Source: Glutinoglossum americanum
Lineage: Eukaryota; Ascomycota; Geoglossomycetes; Geoglossales; Geoglossaceae
Reading direction: 5' to 3'
Assembly: GCA_020080175.1 (NCBI GenBank)
Contig: JAGHQL010000102.1
Location: 1-64,000, forward strand
Length of the DNA stretch: 64,000 nt
Under the pieces are notes generated by a model that saw only the letters and a list, made by a program, of their open reading frames with translations, had not been told where the DNA came from and searched no databases. The translations under genes and the position numbers were made by a program. Below are positions 21,384 to 31,577 of this stretch, piece by piece (within the stretch, counting starts at the first letter, position 1; each line of letters starts with the position of its first letter).

Positions 21384-24300
21384 TTACATCATAGTCACAT
21401 CTCGCGTGAACTCCACACGTTCCGCATCTCCGTCTACATCGCCCATAAGGTCGTCCTCACCACGCTCTGACAGGTTAATGGTCACGATATTCGTCATGGG
21501 CTTGAAAGCTCGTGCCACAGGACTCAGATGACTCCGTTCTGTCATCTCAGGTTGCTCTGAAGTACCGCCGTTATCGTGCTCTTGCGGGCTGGCAATCTCG
21601 ACTTCATCAATAGAGCTAAACAGCGTACCTCCCCTGGTATTGCTTAGCGTCGGCAAGGGCGGCGTCGTGTGTCCATGGACGCGGTCAGTCGACATAGCAA
21701 AATGCGTGTCAACTGCGTCCTTAACGTCTTGGTGTAATTCCGGCGATGGTTCACCATCGGCTCGGGCTCTAGAAGGAGTCTCACCGCCCCAGGGAACCAT
21801 CTCTTCTTCATTCCATGATGCCTTTCGCTTTGGTGAACGATGATCGCTAGTTGCTGGTTGCTGAGCAGAGCCGAGTTCAGCGGCAAAAGCAGCGTTATCA
21901 ATTTCAACAAATTTCTACACAGCATATCAGCCACAAAACCACACCAGAGACAAAGAAAGAGCATACCTCGAGGGGTGGTGGCAGCGAAGGATACGGGGCT
22001 TTCATCGCCCTGTCGCTTGCGTACACCAATATAACCGATTGACTCTCTTCCCGGGCTGCCTTTAGAACTTGCACCTCCGGTATCTTCTGCGCCCATGACG
22101 TCGATGAACCACTATAAGCCGTAGTCATGCTCTCCACAGCAACTTGGCCGTCGCCACCCCAGCTCGGGGGCTCAGTAATGTCCCAGTCGCCGCCTGTGGG
22201 AACTGACGCCCCAGTGGAGCTGGACACATAATAGCTATTTACGTTCTTCGTAGACCTTGCATCTGTAGAAAAATTTATCTTCCACCACTGCTGCCCTCGC
22301 GAGATTGCGTCTGGTGTGTTGCCAGTTTCACCTTCAGAAATTGGGAGTAAAACATAGGTGATGTGTGGAAGAGTAGTCACACCACGTAAGGTATACCTCA
22401 TCTGCGGCGAGTTCTCGGGATCATCCGATGGTTGGGTTAGGAGCGTAGATAATTCTTGCAGGCTTGCTTTAGCCTTTTCCTTTTGTTCCTCGAGAGCTAA
22501 GTGATAAAATTAGTGGTGAGGCAAGAAGAGCTTATCAATATTAAAGTACCTTTAAGCTTCTCTAACACTGTCTTGTATATCTGCTTGAGTTTCTGAGCAA
22601 TGTCCGCGTTGCCATTCTGGTGTTCTTGCGAGGGGTATTCTGATTTAGCATCCCCTCCATACACTCCGTTGGGTTGCTTAGGTGGCATAGGCACCGTAAA
22701 CTGAGACACCGCGGCTTGGAGCAGCTTTCTGGGGTCAAAAGGCCCTCCATGGATATTCGACGAATGCGTCTCGGTCAACCGAGCCTCTAATCGTTCCATT
22801 TCTAGGATTTTACGCCTCATTTCTGCTTTTTTTAATCTCATCTCCTTTGCAAGCGACTCAGATGATTCCATATATCTGTCCAAATATAGAACAGCCGGTA
22901 TCCGGATGCCTAAACCATTCTGATTTCCGTTGGAACTCTTCAGAAGCATACTAAACACTTCGCCAGCCTGCTCAAAAAAAGCCTCCTCTTTATCTTCATC
23001 GACTTCCGACCAAAGGGCATCGTCGATGATATCATAAAGTGTCTGGCTTTCATCCACGTTAAGTCCAGGGAGAAAGACAGGCTGTACTTTCCTGTCTCCC
23101 TCTTCAGAGTACGAAATTGCGACCGTCCGGAATATTTCCGGGAGAGTATTATGTTGTGAGACCCGTTTTGCAACCATATACCAGTGGGCGAGAAAGTCTC
23201 CGATAATGACATCCAAATGCTGATTACTTACCCCATCTATGTTTGCTAAAGTCTCTGCGCTTCCGTAGGCGCGGGTAGTCTTAGTTAGAAACGCCACAAG
23301 TCGTTGCGTTTCAAAGATGACCTCATCCTCGTCTCTATCCACCCGAATTCCGTCATCCAAGCGCACGACTCTGGGTGCCTTTGCTGGCGTACCATCCCAC
23401 CACTCATCATTGTAACCATAATCGGAGAGCAAGTGATCCTGACATAGCAAAGCCCGTCTTGCCAGTGGAATAGAATGTAAAATCGTGAGAAAGGAGGCTA
23501 AGGTGTGTGAAGAAGGAGAAGGTTTCAAAAATGCCGGCTCGCTAGCTATCCTCTTGCGATCTATGGGTTCTGGGTTGGGGTATATTTCATGTGCCCCTGA
23601 CCCAACTGTCGTCAATGCCCACTCGTTGTTGTTGTAATGAACTCTCGTCGCCGGTCCAAAGTGAGCAACACCCGATTCCTGGGGTGTCATCTCACTCCTA
23701 GAAATATCCAATGCCCTCTTTAAATCGGCCTCCTCGTAGTCCGCAGCGCTAATGCTTATACTCGGGGTAGCTTAAAGCTAGTCAGCATCTAGGGAAGTCT
23801 TTGCTTTGGATATTCTATTTCCCTTCGCACCTGCAGCATGCTCTCGTGTGAGATCAATGGTTTCACGCTCGGCTCTCGACGGCGGCCTGGTCGGAGGTTC
23901 AAAGGCATCAGGGTGCAGGTTATCTGGGGCATGGTGGATGGCGAAGCCTGGTGTGATAATGAGGTTCGTATTAGCCTGCCATTTCACAATCAAAGATGTT
24001 GGCGAGCGGCTCAGCCCACCATCCATGTCCATCCAAGGGTCTTCACCATTGGTCCGTGGCTCTATATGACCGTTTCTATCGTTGCCGTTGAAGGGCAGAT
24101 TCTCCCAAACATTATTTTGCTGCTGCTGCTGCTGCTACATTCAGTTAGCAGATATGAGCCAATGCCCATGGGTGCAGAGGATTACCAACATGTGTCTCGA
24201 TCGGAACGAATATAGCTTCAATCGTTCGCTCAATGTCATTTCCGTTTGCCTGAAAGCACGTTTATCGTCTAGCACTTCAAGGCCGCTTTGCTTAGCCCGC

Positions 24301-24416
24301 GATACCTAGATCAGATAACTTACTTTTAATCTCCTTATTGCTTCATCCCTGCTGGGAACTACTCCCATCTGCAGCAACGATTCGATCTTGTCTTCCGAGG
24401 GCTCTTCGAGCATCAT
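21384..24416 (-). CDS. UBA- and UIM-containing protein with a probable degenerate USP-like region
   Basis: Six exons encode 912 residues: complement(join(21384..21914, 21967..22496, 22550..23770, 23831..24134, 24190..24249, 24324..24416)). The first 50 residues look like a UBA domain (EDKIESLLQMGV, then EAIRRLKANGNDIERTIEAIF), which binds ubiquitin. After a polyglutamine run (CAG repeat at the start of exon 3), residues around 175-195 match the ubiquitin-interacting motif (YEEADLKRALDISRSE). The following 300 residues resemble the skeleton of USP25/28-type deubiquitinases (TLASFLTILHSIPLARRALL; ETQRLVAFLTKTTRAYGSAE). However, I see no Cys-box (GNTCW-like) and no His-box, so catalysis is unlikely. 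The rest is charged and coiled-coil-like (KAEMRRKILEMERLEARL), then a disordered Ser/Thr/Glu-rich tail. Intron 2 uses a GTTGGT donor. Family assignment is inference; the ubiquitin-binding motifs are seen directly. Confidence 0.72.
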
Positions 24417-25179
24417 GGCGGGCGAAAAGATGCAATGGATTTGGACTTAGTGAGAAAAAGTGAAGTTGCTATAAGGAAGGAAGGTAGAGTAGGAAAGTGT
24501 TGGTGAAAGGAGGGATTTTGGTCTTGTTGACAGGATATAGTACTGGTTTGCTTGCAAGACCTGGCGAGAAGGTTCGTGGTTGCGTAGCGGGCCGTTTCGC
24601 GTGGAACATACATAAGCGAGCCGCATGCACGGGCAGAGCCTTAGTACAAGTTACATGTTTATACAAAATACATCAAGCCTACTCCATAATTCTTCCCTGG
24701 ACAAGCAATGCTTTTTTCGAGTATGTACCCACGCATCAAGGACATAGTACTCTTCTAAAGGGCCCCAGGTAAACTGTTCAAAAGCCTCATGTTGTAGGTG
24801 CTTCACCGCATCCGTTTCAACAATTATGGTACCCTTGGAAATCTATTGCAGCCCTTCATGTTGGCCTGTACCCCTTAGCAACGAAAAGAGCAGGAGATGG
24901 TGAAATAACAATCGCTAGAAAATAAGCGCAAAGTGGCAGCAGATGACACAATCGCGCCGAGACATTCATGCAGAACCAAACGCTATGCACCATGCCCAGG
25001 AGAATAAAGAACCAGTCGAATCTCTTGAGGTGTCTTTTGAGAAGTCCCTGGGGCTAATGAGCGACCATTGCTCTCGAAAGTAGCCACAGGTAGCTCCCAA
25101 ATCCTAACTCATGTCCATTCATGACGCTGTCCAACGTTTATGCTAATGGTGGTTCATTCCATCGCTTCTGCGTCAGTGG
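24417..25179. promoter_or_regulatory. Promoter of the UBA/UIM gene and 3' flank of CDC34
   Basis: These 763 bases hold no recognisable gene. Both neighbours are on the minus strand. Confidence 0.45.
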
Positions 25180-26115
25180 TTATGGAACTGGTGTAGCGGC
25201 CCCTCTGCTACCTCCTCTCTCATCCATATCCTCCACCTCCTCATCGTCCTCCTCTTCACTCTCATCTTCCTGCTCCTCATCGTCCTCGCCGAATGTCATC
25301 TCAGCATCTGAATCGCTACCGCCAAAGCTAGTATCGTCAACCCCGCTATCATACCAAAAGTTCTCGTCTCCTTCTTCTTTTGGCGGAGGTTTGTTGGCCT
25401 CTTCATGCGTTGGCATGACAAATCCCTCGGGAATATCCCGTTTGGACGATTCCACGTCCTTCTCGACCATTTTCTTGTAGGCTTCCCTATCCTTCCGTAG
25501 CAATACGCCTGCGTCGACGTTTGCAGGAGATGAGACCTCAGCATCGTCCAGGAGAGAGAGAATTGAAATGAGTACGGACTCCACTCGCTGGGCAGGTGAC
25601 CAACGTTCGGCTGCTGATTCACCGGACATTTCGTCTTCACCAGGAGCGTGTAGGATTGAGATGCACAGTTTGCCGTCTGCGTAGATGTTGGGGTGGAACA
25701 GCGGACGGAGAAACTTGAAGTCTACCACCAGTCAGCTCTCACCTTCCGTTCACTATCACACAAAAGGGTGAAAGAGATCCAAGTGATCCTACCAGGAGGA
25801 GAGTATGGGTAGGTTTTCGGGAATGTCATTTCCGCCTAGAAACCAGATGTCAACATACGTGCCGTCTGGTTGCGACAACCGCATAGAAGAGGTATACCTG
25901 AAAGTAGCCGCCATAGTAGAGAGAATCCGGGTTCAGTACAATCAAGGCAACATTCCAGTGGAAGAGATTATCGTCCTTCAGCTGTTCCGTACCACGCAGT
26001 GTCAGTCCCCATAGGCCCCGAGCAGTCTGCTCCCACCTAGGGCGCCTACCTCGATATTGACCCAGGGCTCCGCAGACAGCGTCTTAAGCTCATTCCCCAA
26101 AATCCGTTCCGCCAT
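25180..26115 (-). CDS. CDC34: Ubiquitin-conjugating enzyme E2, Cdc34/UBE2R type
   Basis: Four exons, complement(join(25180..25721, 25793..25835, 25898..25981, 26050..26115)), encode 244 residues. This E2 works with SCF ubiquitin ligases to target G1/S regulators for degradation. The E2 fold is clear: NELKTLSAEPWVN, LFHWNVALIV, AEMTFPKTYPYSPPDFKFLRPLFHPNIY and the active-site stretch GKLCISILH with Cys at about residue 84. Right after it comes the acidic-loop insertion (APGEDEMSGESAAERWSPAQ) that marks the Cdc34/Ubc7 group. The C-terminal extension of about 65 residues is strongly acidic (EEDDEEVED), as in Cdc34, where it binds the SCF cullin-Rbx1 module. The acidic tail separates it from Ubc7. 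Phases are exact at all joins. Confidence 0.92.
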
Positions 26116-27073
26116 ATCAAAGCTTACACCACGCACGAAATTTTCAAAGCAAAAAAATCGTTTTTAATATGCCGAGTCAGAACGCGCGCAGAACAGGCAG
26201 TTATTCCTAAACCCTTTTTAAAGTCGGCTGACCAGCCGAGGCCAATGTGCCACAGTAAGAAGCAAATTTGGATCATGTATTATGGGGGCCTAAAATGGGC
26301 TTTTGCCGGCGCTTACGCCTTTCCGTTGCACCCAGATTAACATAGGTCATGTGATTGCTAAGGTGTCACTCAAGGTGAATTTCCTCATCCGGTTTAGCCC
26401 TCCCTGGCGTCTCGCTTGGCCCTCCCGCCGCTTTTTCGCGAGCTTCAACCCCATCGATATAAATCTGTCGCCATTTCCCACTTCAATTCTCTACGTTTTG
26501 CCTTTCGCGCTCCACCACGACCGCGACCTCGCCCCTACTCGACTGTGAGGCATTTTTTACTTCGCCCCTTCATGCATGTACTGTGCTCCTTTTTTTTTTT
26601 CCCGTGTCTCATCTCGGTGTCGCTGACAATCGAAGAATCCTAGAGTCATCGATGAGTTCCCACCTTATCTCTACCTTGAACGAGTTGATTGTGACGTGTT
26701 CGGTTGCGCCGTAATCGCTTTCCCATCAATGCCGCCCTGTTAGGCATCCATCGGTGACCTTGACAGTGAGCCTATTGGCCTGCTGTTGCGACAATTCCTC
26801 CGTCCTCGGCCACGCGAAACTTTCCGGTTGATGACACGGCACTGCAAGACGGTGTGCATCAAACTTAAGCAGGGTTAACATGCCATGAACTAGAAGATTG
26901 GATGCTGTGTGCCTTGGCTTTCAGCTCAATACGGACTATCCTGACATCAGATTTTGCGTTGATTGTGCAGGGAGGAAAAATGTGGAAAAGGGACACCGGG
27001 ACCGGCGCCCCAGTGTACAAACCTAAGCGCTGGAGACGCAGAGAATGACGAATTTCGATGTTCTTTTTCCTGG

Positions 27074-27127
27074 CACAGTAAGGCATACTTTCGAAGACGC
27101 TGACGACATGCTTGTGATGGAGCGTGG
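27074..27127 (+). repeat. Degenerate repeat segment A
   Basis: This 54-bp segment (starting CACAGTAAGGCATACTTTC) aligns without gaps to 28497-28550 with 37 of 54 identities. Most differences are transitions. The two copies are in direct orientation about 1.4 kb apart. The parent element is unknown. Confidence 0.45.
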
Positions 27128-27876
27128 CCGCCCAGAGGGATTACAAAGTCACTCTTTAATGACCGCGTATGGAGGCACTTCAAGAGGTAGAATCATGTCA
27201 CTACGTTTTCTAGTACAGCTGAGTGTGATGACAGTAATAAGATGGTATCCATTCTCACGACGCCGACGAACTGGGAATGCGGCCTTACAGTCCGCAAGGA
27301 ATACATTGAGGATGCCATCTCTCAATGCAGAACTATGCCCGCAACTAGTCTCCGGCCGGCAAGTCTTGGTGCGCCAACGCTTCAAGGTTTATGTCAATTG
27401 GTTCTCCGAGAAGGCGGAGCTTGGAATGGCTTGACCCTGAGGAGATGGGACACGGAGCTTGTGCGTGTCGACTTTCAGCTTACCTCGAGCTGTTTCACTC
27501 CTAATCCTTTCTCCAATTATGGTGATACCGAGACTGTCTGCAGGGGATCGCAGGACCCGGTGTGTCCGTATTTCCCCCTGGTTGGCGCCGAATGACGTTG
27601 GAATACTCTACTTCTGTGAGGCAAGGCAGACGTGGTTCCGACGGACGAAGTTCACTGATGCTACTCTTACCCCTCCAGACTCTTTCATCTTAGGATGGCG
27701 GAGCCGTTTCGGACTGGTAAACCGGGCAGCCCATCGGCAATGCGGCAGGAGAGTTGGATGGGGGGGATTGTGCAACGGCGAAGGCGGCCGGCCGGTTTAG
27801 TGGGACTGGTGATCATGCACTAACTGCAACTGCCATTAATTGGTTACATGTGGTAGCAAAGTACCGAGCACGAACT

Positions 27877-27934
27877 GGCCAACCCTGGTGGAGAGCATGA
27901 CAGGACTGCCTTTCAGCTGCGCTCAAACGGCAAG
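27877..27934 (+). repeat. Degenerate dispersed repeat, copy 1
   Basis: The segment shares 46 of 58 positions with the reverse complement of 34427-34484, including CTGGTGGAGAGCA and CTTTCAGCTGCGCTC. Ten of the twelve differences are transitions, as RIP would leave. The conserved reading (GGEHxxxxFQLRSNG) suggests a coding origin, but the family is not recognised. Confidence 0.5.
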
Positions 27935-28496
27935 TCAGGATTGATTGGATAGCAGTGCTCCATCAAAGGTAGTAATGTCTCATTCCTACCTTGCACAGTT
28001 TCCATCTACGTTAACTGATTGCACCTGGTTCACTGACCTTGAAACGTAATTGAGCAGAAGGAAGGCCCTACTAGCCAAACTTGGGACAGGCGGGAAGAAG
28101 GGGTTGGTCGTGCTGGGTTTCACCCACCCGAGTGACAGCTTTGGGGCCAAGACAACAGCGAAATCCTAGTGATCTTGAGAGCATAACTCTGTGGAGATGC
28201 ACCGGAGGGCGTGCGATTGGTGCCTTTCGGGAGAATCCAAGGCAGCTGCAAGAGAGGAACGAGCTTTTCGATCCTCTTCATGCAGAGGCGCAGCAATATC
28301 AGGAAGAGCTGGGATATTCCGTTGGCTCGGTGTGGATTACCCTGGGCCAGAGAGGGTGCATTGGGCGAGGCATGCAACTATTCTAATCTTCCGACAAGGC
28401 ACATTAGTGGCACGAAACTCACCAAGGCTGCTATACTCCTCTTCTTACAGGTTGGAGCACTCGGTATGTGGGCTTAGGTGGCGCCCTTTCGCGGGA

Positions 28497-28550
28497 CACA
28501 GCAAGGCACACTTTCAGGAGCACCCGCCGCATGCTTATGACGGAGCATAG
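28497..28550 (+). repeat. Degenerate repeat segment B
   Basis: Direct-orientation partner of 27074-27127, about 69% identical without gaps, differing mainly by transitions. Confidence 0.45.
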
Positions 28551-28849
28551 CCCCTATGGGCTAAGCGCCCTTGTTCATTATGCTGGGGATCTATTTGGAC
28601 TATTGACAGCCATGTCTTAATCTCCATATCCATGGTTCCCTGCACTTACCCTTGATCTCAGCGCCCAGGTGTCTCGTATTTCACCTAGACTAAGCCGCAC
28701 GGACATACTGCCCTTCTCGTCGCAAAGCATCGGTCAACTGTCTTCCCCTGACTCACCTAACACCTCACGATCTAGTCAACCACACCGCGGGCCGGTCTCC
28801 TGTCTCACTCGCCAGCCAGTCAATTATAGAGAGTTAGATCTCACCATCG

Positions 28850-29190
28850 CACTACCACCTCCACCTCCAAAGGGAACAGCTGTCAAGGAGAGGCATTGCA
28901 CCGTCCGGGCTGGTGGCGTAGCGTGCGAAGTACGGCCGGAGGATGTGGTTCAGTCGGACACCTGTGGAGGTTCCGCCGCCGGGACGTACAGGCGTGAAGA
29001 TCCGCTCGACGGCTGCAGCGCTTGTGATGTTGCTGCACTCGATGGAGACGAGCAGGTGGTAGTTGAGGAAGGGGCGGTGCAGATGGATGGCGCGGAGGAC
29101 GTCAGCGGCTTGCCGGGGTCGTCGATTGAGAAGACGGTATCGAAGTGGGAGAGGAAGGCATAGGTGATGGGGGTGGCAACACTGCACAAA
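28850..29190 (-). pseudogene. Fragment of a von Willebrand factor A-domain protein gene
   Basis: On the minus strand two frames together show pieces of a vWA domain as found in fungal cytosolic vWA proteins. One frame has FDTVFSIDDPG, the place of the MIDAS motif DxSxS, here with Pro instead of Ser. The other frame has HRPFLNYHLLVSIECSN and then IFTPVRPGGGTSTGVRLNHILRPYF, which matches the second half of the domain (the GTPTG-type MIDAS threonine is replaced within GTSTG). The change of frame between them and the lack of any flanking exons show that the gene is broken. GC content here is higher than in the flanks. Confidence 0.6.
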
Positions 29191-29399
29191 TAGGTGTAGA
29201 TACTACGGACTTCTGGCAAATTTCAGTATGTACATGTACACCCATGAATCTCGCAAGCTACAGGCAAGCCCAAACCAACTTTCAAAATACTCCACGACAA
29301 CTTCTACCGGTCGCATAGCTAGAAAAGGTACTCGCGTGCTATTGACAGTATGGTCAAACGTGTTCGAATCTGTATTAAGGCACGAGGGGGGTCGACTAA
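29191..29399. other. Spacer between pseudogene and transposon relic
   Basis: No feature is visible apart from a direct run into the AT-rich end of the transposon relic. Confidence 0.3.
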
Positions 29400-30110
29400 A
29401 TATTAATTTGTATTTAATCTATTCTTCTAGACTCTAGCTACTATCCAATAGTAGTCTTCCGGCGTTAACAGTGCTCATTCCTCCCGAATAGCCCGAATCA
29501 TTTCTTCTTTAGAACGATTCCGATGTTGCTTTCGGTTGGTGCATCGCTTGATGATCGCCCAGACATTTTGAATCGGATTTAAGCCGGGAGACTAAATATT
29601 CGGACTCTTATCCAAGCCTCGGCTAAACTCTACCCCAATCAAATCTTTCCACTCAAAAGCTTGTATTTCAACTAGCGTAGTAAAGCCTAAATAGGGAGTA
29701 TACGAACTAATCACGTGAGCATCCACACGACCAACAACCACCGACCTAATCCATCCATACTACATGAGCAGAACAATAGAGAATCTAGACTGTTCCCAAC
29801 ACTCCTCCACAAGCTAGGTTCTCTCGTGTGCTGCCAGAGTGATTAGCATCTACTGGTTCTAAAATATACCGCAAGCAGGAGATGTCTCAAATATGAATCT
29901 AAGAGCTTCCTTAGCAGGGGCAATCGCCTTCTACAGAGGGTCCTACCCTCAGAAGTGGCCTGATAATGTGTGTATTCTTTGCCTAAAACTACCCTGTCAT
30001 AACCTCCCATTTCGCGACGCGTCCTCCGAGGGCCCAGCCAGCCTCCGCAATCCTCAAAAGTCAGGTCAAGAAGTCGGCCTAAGCATATAATACCAACCGA
30101 CAAAAATCTC
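29400..30110 (-). mobile_element. Tc1/mariner-type DNA transposon relic
   Basis: Read on the minus strand, 29610-29490 encodes SPGLNPIQNVWAIIKR followed by a basic stretch and KEEMIRAIREE, the C-terminal part of a DDE transposase (family consensus SPDLNPIENVW). The catalytic Asp of SPDLNP is Gly here. Further upstream on that strand, coding-like pieces continue to about 30100 but are split by stops and frame changes, including a stop just before SPGLNP. The copy is therefore inactive. Terminal inverted repeats could not be fixed. Confidence 0.65.
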
Positions 30111-30695
30111 CCGCAGCGTCGGGGGAACCTCGAATCGTTTTAGATGTGGAGAATTTGGCAAATCCTTGCACGGGTTGTTCCGGCATCCACTCGCTTCATT
30201 GCCCCATTGGAACGATGGGGATCGCGAGGCGGGGGAGAAGGCCATTATTGGCCATCCCTCTTATGCAACGGTACGCACGAACTCACTCCGTTGGCGATTC
30301 TCTTTCCCTCCTCCTCGTGAAAAGCCGCTTCCAGAACATCCAAGCTTTCCACGAGCGTCCGAAAACAGCGGCGGCAGTGTAATACCGTCACGTCGTGCCA
30401 TGCATGTCCACCAGGAATGGGCTGCGTGGATGGTGTCGAATAGACCATTGCCTATTTAGCAAAAAAAAGATGGGTGTGCTAGATTGGGCTCGCTCGCTCC
30501 GGACACGCCAGGATGGACGAAAACAAAGTCGGACTTATATTCTCAATTCCGCTCTCCGTGAAAACATCTCTTCCTCCCTAGAGTCTATGGCTGAGGCTTC
30601 ACGACTGGACTGAGCTACGATACTGGTCTTTTTCAATCACTTGGATACACTGGAATTAGCCACCTTGACCGCCCTAACCCTTCACTCTTCCCATC
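30111..30695. promoter_or_regulatory. Upstream region of the MARVEL-like gene
   Basis: These 585 bases lack a gene. The last 100 bases are pyrimidine-rich, as in many fungal 5' leaders. Confidence 0.35.
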
Positions 30696-31577
30696 ATGGA
30701 TCGTCTAACAGCTGCCAGCAATGAGCACATTCACCTCGTGCCTCAGCCCAGTTCGTCTTCCTTCCTCAGATTGACTGTGGTTACTGCCAATCACTGATAT
30801 ATCCTCTAGAATTTCTTTTCTTCGTGCGCATCGCTCAGGCCGTCCTGGCCGTGTTGGTGATCGCGCTGTCCGCTGCTTCGCTTGCGCAGCTTGGTTCCTA
30901 CTTTAGTACCGTTGGGTCGTTGGGGTTCGTGATCTTTGTAGTAAGTGTGGGAAGGGGATCTGATTTTGGGTCTTTGTGGTCTCACTGCATGCTAGTGTCT
31001 ATGCACAATAATCACCGTTGCATACCTCATCCTCTCGCCGATTTACCAACCCAATCTCTACAACCGTTGGGCTGCCCTTTCGCTAGAGGTCTTTTGTGTC
31101 CTTTTTTGGCTGCCGGCTTTTGCCTCAGTGGGTGCCTGGGTATCTGCAAACGCTGCTGTTTCTTCCTTAACCGGGCGCTACGGGGGTGTGCCTAGCTGTA
31201 CGCATTCTCTTGCATCTAGCTGATTTTGCGGTTGCTGTATTGCTGGAGTGGCTAATCCCAAAACAGACTGGGCAAAAGGCTTCCACACTGCTTCTGCTGC
31301 TGCGGGCCTGGGTGGCTTGGAGTTGTAAGCTTTATCCTCACTTCCCCAGCCTGAATTTCCATAGTCTAAGGTTTATTCGGCAAGTGTCCTTTTCCTTGTT
31401 ACGCTAATTACCTTCTCAATCTTCGTGCACCGTCACCGAACGAGTGGAGCACCAGCGCGAGCTGGGCAACCCTTCGCTCCGGGAAGAGGTCTACCCCCTA
31501 CTAGCATGGATGACCTGGGGCAACAAGAACAATCTTCAAAGGCCGCCCCACTGCCGCAGACCGTTGCATATCCTTGA
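30696..31577 (+). CDS. MARVEL-like four-helix integral membrane protein
   Basis: Five exons, join(30696..30750, 30810..30940, 30996..31197, 31249..31324, 31385..31577), encode 218 residues. Four hydrophobic segments are visible: VRIAQAVLAVLVIALSAASL (about 23-42), the stretch ending CLCTIITVAYLILSPIY (about 55-78), LSLEVFCVLFWLPAFASVGA (about 90-110), and after a polar loop (ANPKTDWAKGFHTASAAAGL) the last, EFVLFLVTLITFSIFV. This layout, with small residues in helix 3 and a conserved-looking loop before helix 4, is that of fungal MARVEL-domain proteins, which sit in plasma or internal membranes; their role is poorly known. The C-terminus is a polar tail rich in Ser, Gln and Pro. It is the only intact gene between the transposon relics and is oriented away from them. 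Confidence 0.75.

Larger units (their letters stand above)
26116..28849. other. Gene-poor accessory stretch upstream of CDC34
   Basis: About 2.7 kb without a supportable gene. It begins with the CDC34 promoter. From about 26300 to 26660 it holds a GC-rich, promoter-like island with a TATA-like ATATAAAT. Beyond that are broken open frames and at least two degenerate repeat segments (27074-27127 and 28497-28550; 27877-27934). No frame shows a recognised domain or intron structure. Confidence 0.5.

Noticed and set aside
28081-28386. 101-codon plus-strand frame with a coding-like central part
   Set aside because: No recognisable domain, no conserved neighbours, and it lies among degenerate repeats; it may be a relic.
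29340-29365. TTCGAATC resembling a tRNA T-loop
   Set aside because: No acceptor or anticodon stem can be formed around it, and it lies at the edge of a transposon relic.
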